Shown here in pieces: positions 1 to 8,439 of a DNA stretch of 64,000 nt (the first letter of the stretch is position 1; every line of letters begins with the position of its first letter). The stretch covers positions 62,001 to 126,000 of the forward strand of contig CAYUPI010000005.1 in NCBI GenBank assembly GCA_964446585.1, read 5' to 3'. The translations under genes and the position numbers were made by a program. This DNA is from CAYUPI01 sp964446585. Its GTDB lineage: Bacteria > Verrucomicrobiota > Verrucomicrobiia > Limisphaerales > UBA8199. The notes below the pieces were generated by a model. That model was not told the origin of the DNA. It saw only the letters and a program-made list of their open reading frames with translations, and ran no database searches.

Positions 1-2618
1 ATTTCCGTGTCGGCCTTTTCCAATTCCTTCTTGAGTCGTGCTTTCTCGGCTTCCACGTCAACCAGGCCTTCCAGGGGGAGGTACAACTCACCCAGGCTCG
101 AATGAACTGCAGGCGTGCCTTTCTTCGCCTCGTAATTGGGTTCGACTACCAGCTTTTCCGCGTTGAGCAGGAGCTTCAGCACGTCCACGTCATGCTGCGA
201 GATGCCATTGAGCGACTTGAGGATGAAAATCACTTTCTTGTTAGCCGGAATTTTTGCCTCGCGTCGGAGGTTGCGGCCTTGGGTCACGAGTTCGTATTTC
301 GCATCGACCATCTCCAGATAGCAATCGTCCAGCCCGTAGTGTCCGCGAATGTCTTCATCAAGCGGCTTGGGCCAGGGCGCAAACAGAATGGTCTTGCCCC
401 CCTGAGCTTCCGGCATGTCCTTGGCGTAACCCATCCCGTGCCACAGCTCCTCGGTGATAAACGGAAGGAAAGGATGGAATAAACGCAGCGTGTGCGAGAG
501 CACGAAGTCGATTACCGCCAGAGCGTTGGAACGTGCTGCAGATTGGGACGTTGGAGCGTTGGAGCGTTGGAGCGTTGAAGCGTGGTCCGGTTCAACGGTT
601 TGACGGTTTAACGATTCAACGGGCTTTGCGAGGACTGCCTTGCTCGCTTCGACGTACCAGTCGCAGTATTCGCTCCAGAAAAAGCGGTAGAGGGTCTGCG
701 TAGCTTCGTTGAAGCGATACTCGGCGAACGACGTGGTGATTTCACGGATGGCGCTGTCGAGCTTGAGCAGAATCCACTTGTCGTCGGTGCTGAGCAGCGT
801 GCGGTCGATTTCTCCTTGGACCTCGCCGCCTTGCATTTGTCGGAAACGGCAGGCGTTCCAGAGCTTGTTGCAGAAGTTGCGGCCCAGTTCGACGTCCTTT
901 TCGTCGAACATAACATCCTGGCCCAACGGCGCGCTGCGCATGGTGCCGAAGCGCACCGCGTCGCCGCCGTATTTGGCGATGAGATCGAGGGGATCGGGGG
1001 AGTTGCCGAGGCTCTTGCTCATCTTGCGGCCGATTTTATCGCGGATGATGCCGGTGAAATAAACGTTCCGGAAAGGCAGGTTCCCCATGTATTCGTAACC
1101 GGCCATGATCATGCGGGCAACCCAGAAGAAAATGATCTCCGGCGCGGTGACCAGATCGGTCGTGGGATAGAATTTCTTGAGAGTCTCGGTTTGCTGCGGC
1201 CAGCCCATCGTGGCGAAGGGCCACAGCCAGGAACTGGCCCAGGTGTCGAGGACGTCGGGGTCTTGCTCCCAACCCGGACCGGGACACTCGATCTGGCAAC
1301 GTGCGTTTTCGGGCGCCGCGGGATCGGCGGTGGAGCTTCGGTTGTACCACACCGGCACGCGGTGCCCCCACCAAAGCTGGCGACTGATGCACCAGTCCCT
1401 CAAGTTGTGCATCCAGTGGGTGTACGTCTTGGTCCATCGTTCGGGATGAAATTGGATCCGGCCTTCTTCCACGGCTTTCGTTGAAGCCTCGACGCTCGGA
1501 TATCTCATGAACCATTGCTCGCTCAGATACGGCTCGATGGGGACATGGCTGCGCTGGCTATAACCGACGCTGTGGACGTAATCCTCAATTTTGAACATGA
1601 GCCTTTGTTCGCTCAGTTCCTCGATGACCGCTTTGCGCGCTTCCATGCGATCGAGGCCAGCGAAATCTTCTCCGGCCTCGGTGGTCATTGTGCCATCGGG
1701 TGCGATCACCACGGTCACCGGGAGCTTGTGGCGGAGCCCCATCTCATAATCGTTCGGATCGTGGGCGGGGGTGACTTTGACGCAGCCTGTGCCGAATTTT
1801 GGATCAACGAAATCATCCGCAATGATGGGAATAGGTTTGTTTTGGAGGGGCAGGAGGCAACGGCGGCCAACTAGTTTCGCATACCGCGGGTCTCTTGGAT
1901 TCACCGCCACCGCTTCGTCGCCGAGCATGGTTTCGGGGCGAGTGGTTGCGACGACAACAAACTCATCAGGCCTGGGCTGGCCTTTGTCGTCGAGGAGAGG
2001 ATACTTGAGATGCCAGAGCTGGCCTTTCTCCTCGATCATATCCACTTCCTCGTCAGACAATGCTGTTCGAGCGGCTGGGTCCCAATTGACCATTCTCTTA
2101 CCGCGATAAATCGTCCCTTTTTTGTAAAGATCGACGAAGACGCTCTGGACGCATTTGGAGTATTCCGGGTCCATCGTGAAGCGTTCGCGGCTCCAATCGC
2201 ACGAGCAGCCGAGTTTCTTGAGCTGCTGAATTATGATGCCGCCGTGCTTTTCCTTCCAGGCCCAGACGTGTTCAAGAAACTTTTCGCGGCCGAGATCATC
2301 GCGGTGCTTCATCACGCGCTCTTTGCGGAGCGCCTTTTCGACGACTGCCTGGGTCGCAATCCCGGCATGGTCGGTGCCAGGCAGCCACAACACTTCTTTT
2401 CCGTCCATGCGGGCCTTGCGGGCCAGGATGTCCTGGATGGTGTTGTTGAGGACATGGCCCATGTGCAATTGGCCGGTGACGTTCGGCGGCGGGATGACGA
2501 TCGAATAGGCGGGCTTGGGTGAGTTGGGATCGGCGACGAAACACTTCTGGTCGAGCCAGAACTGGTACCATTTTTCTTCTACGGCCTGTGGTTCGTAGGC
2601 CTTGGGGATCTCAGACAT
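1..2618 (-). CDS. valS: Valyl-tRNA synthetase, C-terminus cut by the window edge
   Basis: Class Ia aminoacyl-tRNA synthetase that charges tRNA-Val in the cytoplasm. The 872 visible residues start at the ATG at 2618 (MSEIPKAYEPQAVEEKWYQ). They carry the HIGH-type motif HMGH at residues 52-55 and KMSKS at about 532-536. The anticodon-binding domain follows, and the start of the C-terminal coiled coil (KKELEKADTE) runs off the left edge. Only one base separates this start from the cimA stop, so the two are probably co-transcribed. Oddity: residues about 667-693 (positions 542-620) have no counterpart in the E. coli enzyme as I recall it. They are encoded by an array of 8-base repeats that keeps the frame, between the conserved WSEYCDWYVEASK helix and the HPFLPFITEELW segment. 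The identification is secure. Confidence 0.96.
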   Translation of the reverse strand, partial: MSEIPKAYEPQAVEEKWYQFWLDQKCFVADPNSPKPAYSIVIPPPNVTGQLHMGHVLNNTIQDILARKARMDGKEVLWLPGTDHAGIATQAVVEKALRKERVMKHRDDLGREKFLEHVWAWKEKHGGIIIQQLKKLGCSCDWSRERFTMDPEYSKCVQSVFVDLYKKGTIYRGKRMVNWDPAARTALSDEEVDMIEEKGQLWHLKYPLLDDKGQPRPDEFVVVATTRPETMLGDEAVAVNPRDPRYAKLVGRRCLLPLQNKPIPIIADDFVDPKFGTGCVKVTPAHDPNDYEMGLRHKLPVTVVIAPDGTMTTEAGEDFAGLDRMEARKAVIEELSEQRLMFKIEDYVHSVGYSQRSHVPIEPYLSEQWFMRYPSVEASTKAVEEGRIQFHPERWTKTYTHWMHNLRDWCISRQLWWGHRVPVWYNRSSTADPAAPENARCQIECPGPGWEQDPDVLDTWASSWLWPFATMGWPQQTETLKKFYPTTDLVTAPEIIFFWVARMIMAGYEYMGNLPFRNVYFTGIIRDKIGRKMSKSLGNSPDPLDLIAKYGGDAVRFGTMRSAPLGQDVMFDEKDVELGRNFCNKLWNACRFRQMQGGEVQGEIDRTLLSTDDKWILLKLDSAIREITTSFAEYRFNEATQTLYRFFWSEYCDWYVEASKAVLAKPVESLNRQTVEPDHASTLQRSNAPTSQSAARSNALAVIDFVLSHTLRLFHPFLPFITEELWHGMGYAKDMPEAQGGKTILFAPWPKPLDEDIRGHYGLDDCYLEMVDAKYELVTQGRNLRREAKIPANKKVIFILKSLNGISQHDVDVLKLLLNAEKLVVEPNYEAKKGTPAVHSSLGELYLPLEGLVDVEAEKARLKKELEKADTE
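542..620. repeat. Octamer repeat array inside valS
   Basis: Degenerate 8-base units of the type CGTTGAAN are read on the minus strand at the right end, and their reverse complement at the left end (three successive TTGGAGCG units on the plus strand). The array is therefore roughly palindromic. The same unit forms arrays at 31947-32034 and 41370-41449. Here it lies wholly inside an open valS frame. Confidence 0.85.
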
Positions 2619-2619
2619 A

Positions 2620-4179
2620 TCACTTGCTCATCAGGGCATATTCCATGCTGTCAACGAGTGCCTGCAGGGAGGCGGTGATGATGTTCTCGCTGACGCCGAC
2701 CGTGCCCCACTCGCGTTTGCCATCGCTGGTGGTTATCAGCACGCGGGTTTTCGCTGCGCTGCCGGTTGCGGTGTCGATAATGCGCACCTTGTAGTCAATG
2801 AGCTTCAACTTTTCGAGTTGTGGAAAGAATTTGGAAAGCGCCAGCCGTAATGCGCCATCCAGCGCATTCACCGGGCCATCTCCATCGGCCACGGTGTGGG
2901 CGGAGCGGCCTTTGACGCCCACCTTGATCGTGGCCTCACAAACGGAGCTATCGCCATTCCCACGCATGGAAACATGATAGGCCTCGACGGTGAAGGGGAG
3001 TTCCCGATGTTGCAGGTGCTTGCGGATCAGGAGCGCCAGGGACGCCTCCGCGGCCTCGAATTCAACTCCCTCGCTCTCTAGTTGTTTGATGCGGTTGAGG
3101 ATCGTCTTGAGTTCCGCGGTGTCGGCGTGGAGCTGGAAGCCCAGCTCCCTGGCCTTCGCGAGTATATTGCTGCGGCCGGACATGTCGCTGACCAGCACAC
3201 GCCGCGCATTTCCGACCGCGGCCGGGTCGATGTGCTCGTAAGTGCTGGCCGCCCGCCCCACGGCGTGCGCATGCATGCCGCCTTTGTGAGCGAAGGCGGT
3301 GGCACCGACCCACGGCTGGCGCGGGTCGGGTTGGAAGTTGGCGATTTCGTCCACGAAATGCGACAACTCACGCAGCTTGGGCAGCGATTTCGCTGGCACA
3401 CAGGCTTTTCCCATTTTCAAGACCAGCACCGGAATGACGCTGGTCAGGTTGCAGTTGCCCGTGCGTTCGCCGTATCCGTTGATGGTTCCCTGGACCTGGC
3501 TGGCGCCTGCCTCGACGGCGGCGATGGCGTTCGCGACGCCGAGGCCGCAATCGTTGTGTGTGTGGATGCCGATGGGCGCGCTCAACTTTGTTTTAGCGAC
3601 GCCGACGATGCGTGCGATTTCGGACGGAAGGCAGCCGCCGTTGGTGTCGCAGAGCACGATGGTGTCCGCTCCCGCCGTTTGCGCCGCCCGCCACGTAGCC
3701 AAGGCGTAGTCCGGGTCGTTCTTGTAGCCGTCGAATGAATGCTCGGCGTCGTAGAACACTGTCTTCCGGCGATCTTTCAAAAATCGGATGCTATCGGCGA
3801 TCATCGCCAGGTTTTCGTCGGGCGTTGCGCGCAGCACCTCGGTGACGTGCAGCAGCCAGGTTTTCCCGACGATAGTGATCACGGGTGTTTCCGCCTCGAG
3901 GAGCCTGAGCATTTGTTCATCCCGATCGACGGTAACGCCCTTGCGCCGGGTCATGCTGAAGGCGGCGAGCTTCGCGGTTTTGTAGTTTCGACGGCGGGCG
4001 ATCTCGAAAAACTCCAGGTCCTTCATGTTCGACCCCGGCCAGCCGCCCTCGATGTAGTGAATCCCGAAAGCGTCCAGCTTCTCGGCGATGCGGAGCTTGT
4101 CCATCACCGAAAAATTGACGCCCTCGCCCTGGCTGCCGTCGCGCAGGGTCGTATCGTACAGTTCGACTTCGGATTTCAT
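2620..4179 (-). CDS. cimA: (R)-citramalate synthase
   Basis: Condenses pyruvate and acetyl-CoA to citramalate, the first step of the threonine-independent isoleucine route. A 519-residue HMGL/LeuA-like protein. The N-terminal TIM-barrel motif DTTLRDGSQGEGVNFS is at about residue 8, the metal-binding HTHND motif is near residue 205, GYGERTGNCNL follows, and there is a LeuA-type C-terminal dimerisation/regulatory domain. YIEGGWPGSN and the overall length fit the citramalate synthase subgroup better than 2-isopropylmalate synthase. The ATG at 4179 is preferred over a GTG one codon upstream because GGGAG lies five bases before it. It is followed after one base by valS. A 2-isopropylmalate or homocitrate synthase activity is less likely but not excluded by sequence alone. 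Confidence 0.9.
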   Translation of the reverse strand: MKSEVELYDTTLRDGSQGEGVNFSVMDKLRIAEKLDAFGIHYIEGGWPGSNMKDLEFFEIARRRNYKTAKLAAFSMTRRKGVTVDRDEQMLRLLEAETPVITIVGKTWLLHVTEVLRATPDENLAMIADSIRFLKDRRKTVFYDAEHSFDGYKNDPDYALATWRAAQTAGADTIVLCDTNGGCLPSEIARIVGVAKTKLSAPIGIHTHNDCGLGVANAIAAVEAGASQVQGTINGYGERTGNCNLTSVIPVLVLKMGKACVPAKSLPKLRELSHFVDEIANFQPDPRQPWVGATAFAHKGGMHAHAVGRAASTYEHIDPAAVGNARRVLVSDMSGRSNILAKARELGFQLHADTAELKTILNRIKQLESEGVEFEAAEASLALLIRKHLQHRELPFTVEAYHVSMRGNGDSSVCEATIKVGVKGRSAHTVADGDGPVNALDGALRLALSKFFPQLEKLKLIDYKVRIIDTATGSAAKTRVLITTSDGKREWGTVGVSENIITASLQALVDSMEYALMSK

Positions 4180-4402
4180 CACAACTCCCGCAGAAGCGGG
4201 AAGAAGTATTTAGGCTAAATCGCGCTGCCTGCAAAGTCCAAAGGCGAGGTCCCTGTGGGGCAAGGCGCGCGGGGGCGGCCACCAGCTCGCTGAAAGTCTC
4301 CTTGACAGAATCAGGGACTACGGTACTGTACAAAACTAAGCCACGAATGCAGGGGCGGCTTTCGTGGAGAAAATCTGGCCGGGTTAATGCTTCATTTGAG
4401 TT

Positions 4403-5269
4403 ATGAAAAAGAGCCTGGAGAGCTTTTGGAAACCGGCGCCCCGCGCTGCCGGTGCGTTTACGCTAATCGAGCTGTTGGTGGTCATTGCCATTATCGCCAT
4501 CCTCGCCGCCATGCTGCTGCCGGCGCTGAGCAAAGCACGGCTGAAGGCCCAGGGGATCCAATGCATGAGCAACGGCCGCCAGGTGACACTGGCTTGGCGC
4601 ATGTACACCGAGGATCATAACGACAAACTGCTCTATGCCAGCGGCGATGCCCAAACCTTCGCCAATGACCCGGAAACCTGGATGACGGGCGGCTTGGATT
4701 TCAGCCCGGGAAACCGATCTAACTGGGACATCAACCAGGACATTACCAAGAGTCCGATGTGGCCCTATTGCGGCAAAAATCCCGGGATATTCAAGTGTCC
4801 CGCCGACAAGTCTTTTGTCACTGTCAACGGAGAGAATAAACCTCGGGTGCGCAGCATCGCGATGAACCTCTTCCTGGGCGGGTTTCACGGGGAGAACCCC
4901 GACAGCAAATACCTCCTTTACCTTAAATATGCCCAATTGGCGAATCCGGGCGCGGTCAAGGTCTTCGTGTTTATCGATGAGCGTGAGGACGCGATCAACT
5001 GGGGCAATTTTGGGACGGACATGACCGGCTATCAACCGCCCTCCCCGGCGAGCTACAACTGGCTGGATCTACCGGCTTCGTATCACGGCAAGGCAGGCGG
5101 CCTTTCCTTTGCCGACGGCCACGCTGAGATCCATCGCTGGCGAGATCCTCGTACCATGCCCCCGCTGATTACTGGCGGGCTGACTTTCAACGGCTATTCA
5201 GCGATTCCCAGCCCGCGCAACCAGGATGTCGCCTGGATGCAAGATCGTACCACCCGGCCCGCCCATTAG
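4403..5269 (+). CDS. Prepilin-type N-terminal cleavage/methylation protein (H-x9-DG type)
   Basis: A 288-residue type II secretion/type IV pilin-like protein. Residues about 16-40 hold the prepilin signal GAFTLIELLVVIAIIAILAA, whose hydrophobic helix would be processed by prepilin peptidase. The C-terminal part carries the H-x9-DG motif (YHG...FADGH) seen in the large pseudopilin families of Verrucomicrobia, Planctomycetes and Lentisphaerae. The start is the ATG at 4403. It stands alone, with no secretion or pilus assembly genes beside it. The cargo or function is not known; members of this family are usually present in many copies per genome. Confidence 0.88.
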   Translation: MKKSLESFWKPAPRAAGAFTLIELLVVIAIIAILAAMLLPALSKARLKAQGIQCMSNGRQVTLAWRMYTEDHNDKLLYASGDAQTFANDPETWMTGGLDFSPGNRSNWDINQDITKSPMWPYCGKNPGIFKCPADKSFVTVNGENKPRVRSIAMNLFLGGFHGENPDSKYLLYLKYAQLANPGAVKVFVFIDEREDAINWGNFGTDMTGYQPPSPASYNWLDLPASYHGKAGGLSFADGHAEIHRWRDPRTMPPLITGGLTFNGYSAIPSPRNQDVAWMQDRTTRPAH

Positions 5270-5434
5270 ATCTTCTGTCTGCCCGGCAGAGGCCTCGCAG
5301 TAGGCCGGAATGCAGAAGACGTAGCCGCCGGAGTGAGGAGGCAGGTTTCTGTTGGCAATACAGTGCCGACCCCCTTCAACTACAACGAGGGCTCTAGATT
5401 CTCCAGCGCCTTCTGCGTACGATGCTGCGCGGCC

Positions 5435-6016
5435 GTGAATGAACCAAACGTCAACCGGGCGTTCTACCTGCCTCGACTGCAGCGCGAGCATTATCAAGGC
5501 GACGCTGTGGTTCACTGGACAGTTCCTTTCTCGCACCGGCGCCAAGGCTGGCTCGATGAACGTTTTCACGCTGGGTTTCGTGAGTTGATGCTACACGCCG
5601 CCGCGCGGGAGGCGCTGCTCTGCCCGACGTATTGCTTGATGCCGGATCACTTGCACCTCGTCTGAATGGAGCTGCGTTTGGATTCCGACCAACAGAACGG
5701 CATGGCCTTCCTGCGAACACATCTCGAGTCCAAGCTCGCTCCGGAGAAATTCCAGCATCAGGCGCACGACCACGTACTCAAAGAGGAAGAGCGCCGTCGG
5801 AACGCATTTGCCCGCGTCTGCAACTATGTCCTTGAAAATCCGCTCCAGGCAGAACTGGTGAAGCATCCGGTAGAATGGGCATTCAGCGGTGCAGTTGTGC
5901 CCGGGTATCCGACGTTGCATCCTTTGCAAAAAGAATTCTGGTCGAGATTTTGGAAGCTCTATGGTCAGGAGAAGCACCCGGACACGGGGCAAATTATTCG
6001 TCCGCCCATTCGGTAG
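5435..6016 (+). pseudogene. REP-associated tyrosine transposase (RAYT, Y1/IS200-like), interrupted by one TGA
   Basis: Two frames in the same phase join into one RAYT-like protein. The first ends ...YCLMPDHLHLV and the second begins MELRLDSDQQNG. The HUH motif (HLH) and a candidate catalytic tyrosine in CNYVLENPLQAEL are both present. The TGA at 5663-5665 falls where relatives, from memory, carry tryptophan (HLVWMGL), so a single TGG to TGA change explains it. A possible start is the GTG at 5435. The TAG stop lies inside the left arm of the perfect palindrome at 6013-6094. RAYTs are thought to move REP palindromes, so this palindrome is its likely substrate. This copy would be inactive unless the stop is read through. 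Confidence 0.85.
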
Positions 6017-6094
6017 CAGCCGACGTAAGGAGGCTCACTTCTCCGCGGAAGGTTCCCCGCAAAGAGAAGTGAGCCTCCTTACGTCGGCTGCTAC
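6013..6094. repeat. REP-like palindrome, family C copy 1 (31-bp perfect arms)
   Basis: Arms 6013-6043 and 6064-6094 are perfect reverse complements around a 20-base loop. The outer core GTAGCAGCCGACGTAAGGAG is nearly the same as in the palindromes at 48957-49034 and 61972-62059. It directly abuts the RAYT gene and includes its stop codon. Confidence 0.95.
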
Positions 6095-6194
6095 AAATTC
6101 GATTGTCCCATCGTGCTCTGGTGACCAGACGATCCGCCCCTTCGTAAAGTGTGCCGACGAAGTGTGCGACAAACAGAGCGAAGAAAAGGGAGGA

Positions 6195-7712
6195 TTATGA
6201 GGCCAGGGCGGCGCGGGTGCGCTTGACCAAATCATTGTCCTTGTCGCCGGTGCCACGCAGGTTGAAGACGCTGGCGGCCAGGAAGCGATCGCGCCACGGA
6301 GCGGAGAGGTGCTGGTAATCTTCCAGGACGGCTGAACTGAATTTGTAATCGTGTGAATTGTTGCCTTTGAGGAAAATCAGGCGGCGCGCGGTGTTGATAA
6401 ATTCGTCCGGCTGCGGATTGTTCCCGAAACAGGCAAGCGCGTGCCGAGCGGCGTCCATGCGGTCATGGCTAATTTCAGCGAAGACATTTTCGACGGTCGG
6501 CGGTCTGCCGACGGGGCTGTCAGGAGGCTGTAATTCATCAATGCGGACGGACTTCAACTTTTCTCCACCGCGGAAAAGAGCCAGGAACGCGGCGTTTTGG
6601 AGCAGCAACAACCGCCGGGTCTCATCGTTACCACAGTTTTGGAACGCAAAATGGATGGCATTAGATGATGTCAACGCGTGCAGTGACAGGATGCCGGGCC
6701 GGCGCATCAGCAGTTCCGCGGCGGCGCTGAACAGGCCGTCCCAGATGGATTGTGGGGCGACACCGCGGTTGAGCAGTTCGACGACTTTTTCAGATGCTTC
6801 GGTCGGCGACGCGACACGGAGAGTTTGCAGCAACTCAGTTGTCGCGGCGGGGCTGGGTTGGCCGGTGGGCCATCCATCGCGAATTTGTTTCACCAGGTTC
6901 AAATTGTGCCGACCCGGTCGGTCGGCGGGCAGATCAGCTTTGGCCGGATTGGCGTCACCATCGCGATCGAGCAGACCGTAGGCTAGCGAGCGCAGCACGG
7001 CTTCGGCATGATGCCAGCCGATCGCCTGCAATGTTCGCCAACTGTTGGCGACGTAAATTGCCTTATGACCGATCTCGCGGAAGTCGCGCGTGCCGTAGCG
7101 GCAGAAGATTTCGAACAGCTCCTGCGCGCCGGCAGTGCGCGCGAGGCCAGTGACGGCGACATCGGCGGCGGGTTCATCCCAATTATTCATGGCGTCGATG
7201 AAGGCCTGCCGGGCTTTATGCGACGGAGGAACTTTGGATTCATCGATGGCGGCCATCGTCCAGTCGCCTTCGCGGGCGTCTTCCGCCTGGGCCGATTTGA
7301 AATAATCCAACGCCCAGAAAATCGGCAACCAACGATCGGAATCGGGCGAAGAAAGGCTGGCGAGATGGGCGGAGTTGACGACGAGCACGGAGTGAAATTT
7401 GAATCCGATCGGCCGGGGTTGGATATTGCGGACGCCTGCCAACAGCAATGCCGCCAGCACCTCGCGATAGGTCAGACCGTGATGAATCCGAATAGCCACT
7501 TGTTCGAGCAGCTTCTCCCGCGGGGTATCTTCCAGAAAACGGACGACCGGCTCGATATCGGGGCCGAATCTGACAACCTTGGGATCGAGCTGGGCTTCCG
7601 CAGCCGTGATGCGCGGCAAGCGGGCGAGAAAGGACAAGTCGCCCAAGCCGAAAGCCGCGCCGGTAGCGGCGGCTGCTTTCAAAAACCTTCTGCGTGACGG
7701 CAAGGTGGTCAT
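6195..7712 (-). CDS. Tat-exported protein of unknown function
   Basis: 505 residues from the ATG at 7712, chosen because it places a twin-arginine signal (PSRRRFLKAAAATGAAFGL) at the N-terminus. The longer reading back to 7865 runs into the palindrome at 7810-7919. The mature protein is rich in His, Trp and Arg (HHGLTYREVLAAL, IGWHHAEAVLRSLAYGL), with no transmembrane segment after the signal. Tat export suggests a folded, possibly cofactor-carrying periplasmic protein. I do not recognise the family with confidence, and no cofactor motif such as CxxCH is visible. Downstream (lower coordinates) lie the RAYT remnant and its palindrome. Confidence 0.75.
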   Translation of the reverse strand: MTTLPSRRRFLKAAAATGAAFGLGDLSFLARLPRITAAEAQLDPKVVRFGPDIEPVVRFLEDTPREKLLEQVAIRIHHGLTYREVLAALLLAGVRNIQPRPIGFKFHSVLVVNSAHLASLSSPDSDRWLPIFWALDYFKSAQAEDAREGDWTMAAIDESKVPPSHKARQAFIDAMNNWDEPAADVAVTGLARTAGAQELFEIFCRYGTRDFREIGHKAIYVANSWRTLQAIGWHHAEAVLRSLAYGLLDRDGDANPAKADLPADRPGRHNLNLVKQIRDGWPTGQPSPAATTELLQTLRVASPTEASEKVVELLNRGVAPQSIWDGLFSAAAELLMRRPGILSLHALTSSNAIHFAFQNCGNDETRRLLLLQNAAFLALFRGGEKLKSVRIDELQPPDSPVGRPPTVENVFAEISHDRMDAARHALACFGNNPQPDEFINTARRLIFLKGNNSHDYKFSSAVLEDYQHLSAPWRDRFLAASVFNLRGTGDKDNDLVKRTRAALAS

Positions 7713-7809
7713 TGGGAAGCAGAGTTTCAGTAAGTATCGCCCAATGGTTTCATTGCCGCAAGGCGGGAGCGGAGCTTGCTCGCGATAGCTCAGTAACGGC
7801 GGGGAGGGG

Positions 7810-7919
7810 AGCGCGGCTGTGGCGAAGCCCAGCCGCAGCAGCCACGAAGCAACTAGCGGCTCCAAACCGGCAAGCGGTCACACTGCGGTCGGGAGTGCTG
7901 CGGCTGAGACAGCCGCGCT
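7810..7919. repeat. Palindrome of family E (copy 3), 5' exon of the group II intron
   Basis: The left arm from 7810 (AGCGCGGCTGT...CCAGCCGCAGCA) pairs with the right arm ending at 7919 (TGCTGCGGCTG...ACAGCCGCGCT). The right arm contains its own 7-bp stem GCGGCTG/CAGCCGC with a 3-base loop, ending four bases before the intron's first base. Related elements are at 26711-26810 and 42943-43045. Confidence 0.8.
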
Positions 7920-8439
7920 CGTGCGCCTGTGAGGGCGTACACACAACGGGGTGAAAGTCCCCGTCAGGCGGAACGTTCACCCGCCTGAAACCGAAGGCTA
8001 CTGCGTCGTGGCAACACGGGGTGGAGAGCTGCCGGAGGTGAACAACCCGTCCGTAAAGACGTGACATGAAACACATGACACAAAGTAAACCCGATTCGGC
8101 CGCACCGACTGGCGAGCCTGCGAGCGCTGTGCGAAGCCCGCGCCATGACCCAGGAAGGAACGACTCCTTGGACCTGTTAAGCCAGGTCAGGTCCACTGGC
8201 GTGCAGCCACGAGCAGAGAGGAAGCGTGAACGAGCGCAAATGCTGTGGCTGGGGCGGCGAAGTGGTTGGGGACAGAAGGGTTGGAAGTGTGGACGAGATA
8301 AACAGAGAGACCCGCCGGGACCAAAACGGCGTTCATGGCCGCATGGCCCGAAGAACCGCTCGGCGGGAGTCAGAGCGTCCGTAGTAGCGACGAAGCGGGG
8401 TAACGCCCGTGGAGCCAAGGGACGCAGGAAGGTGGACGC

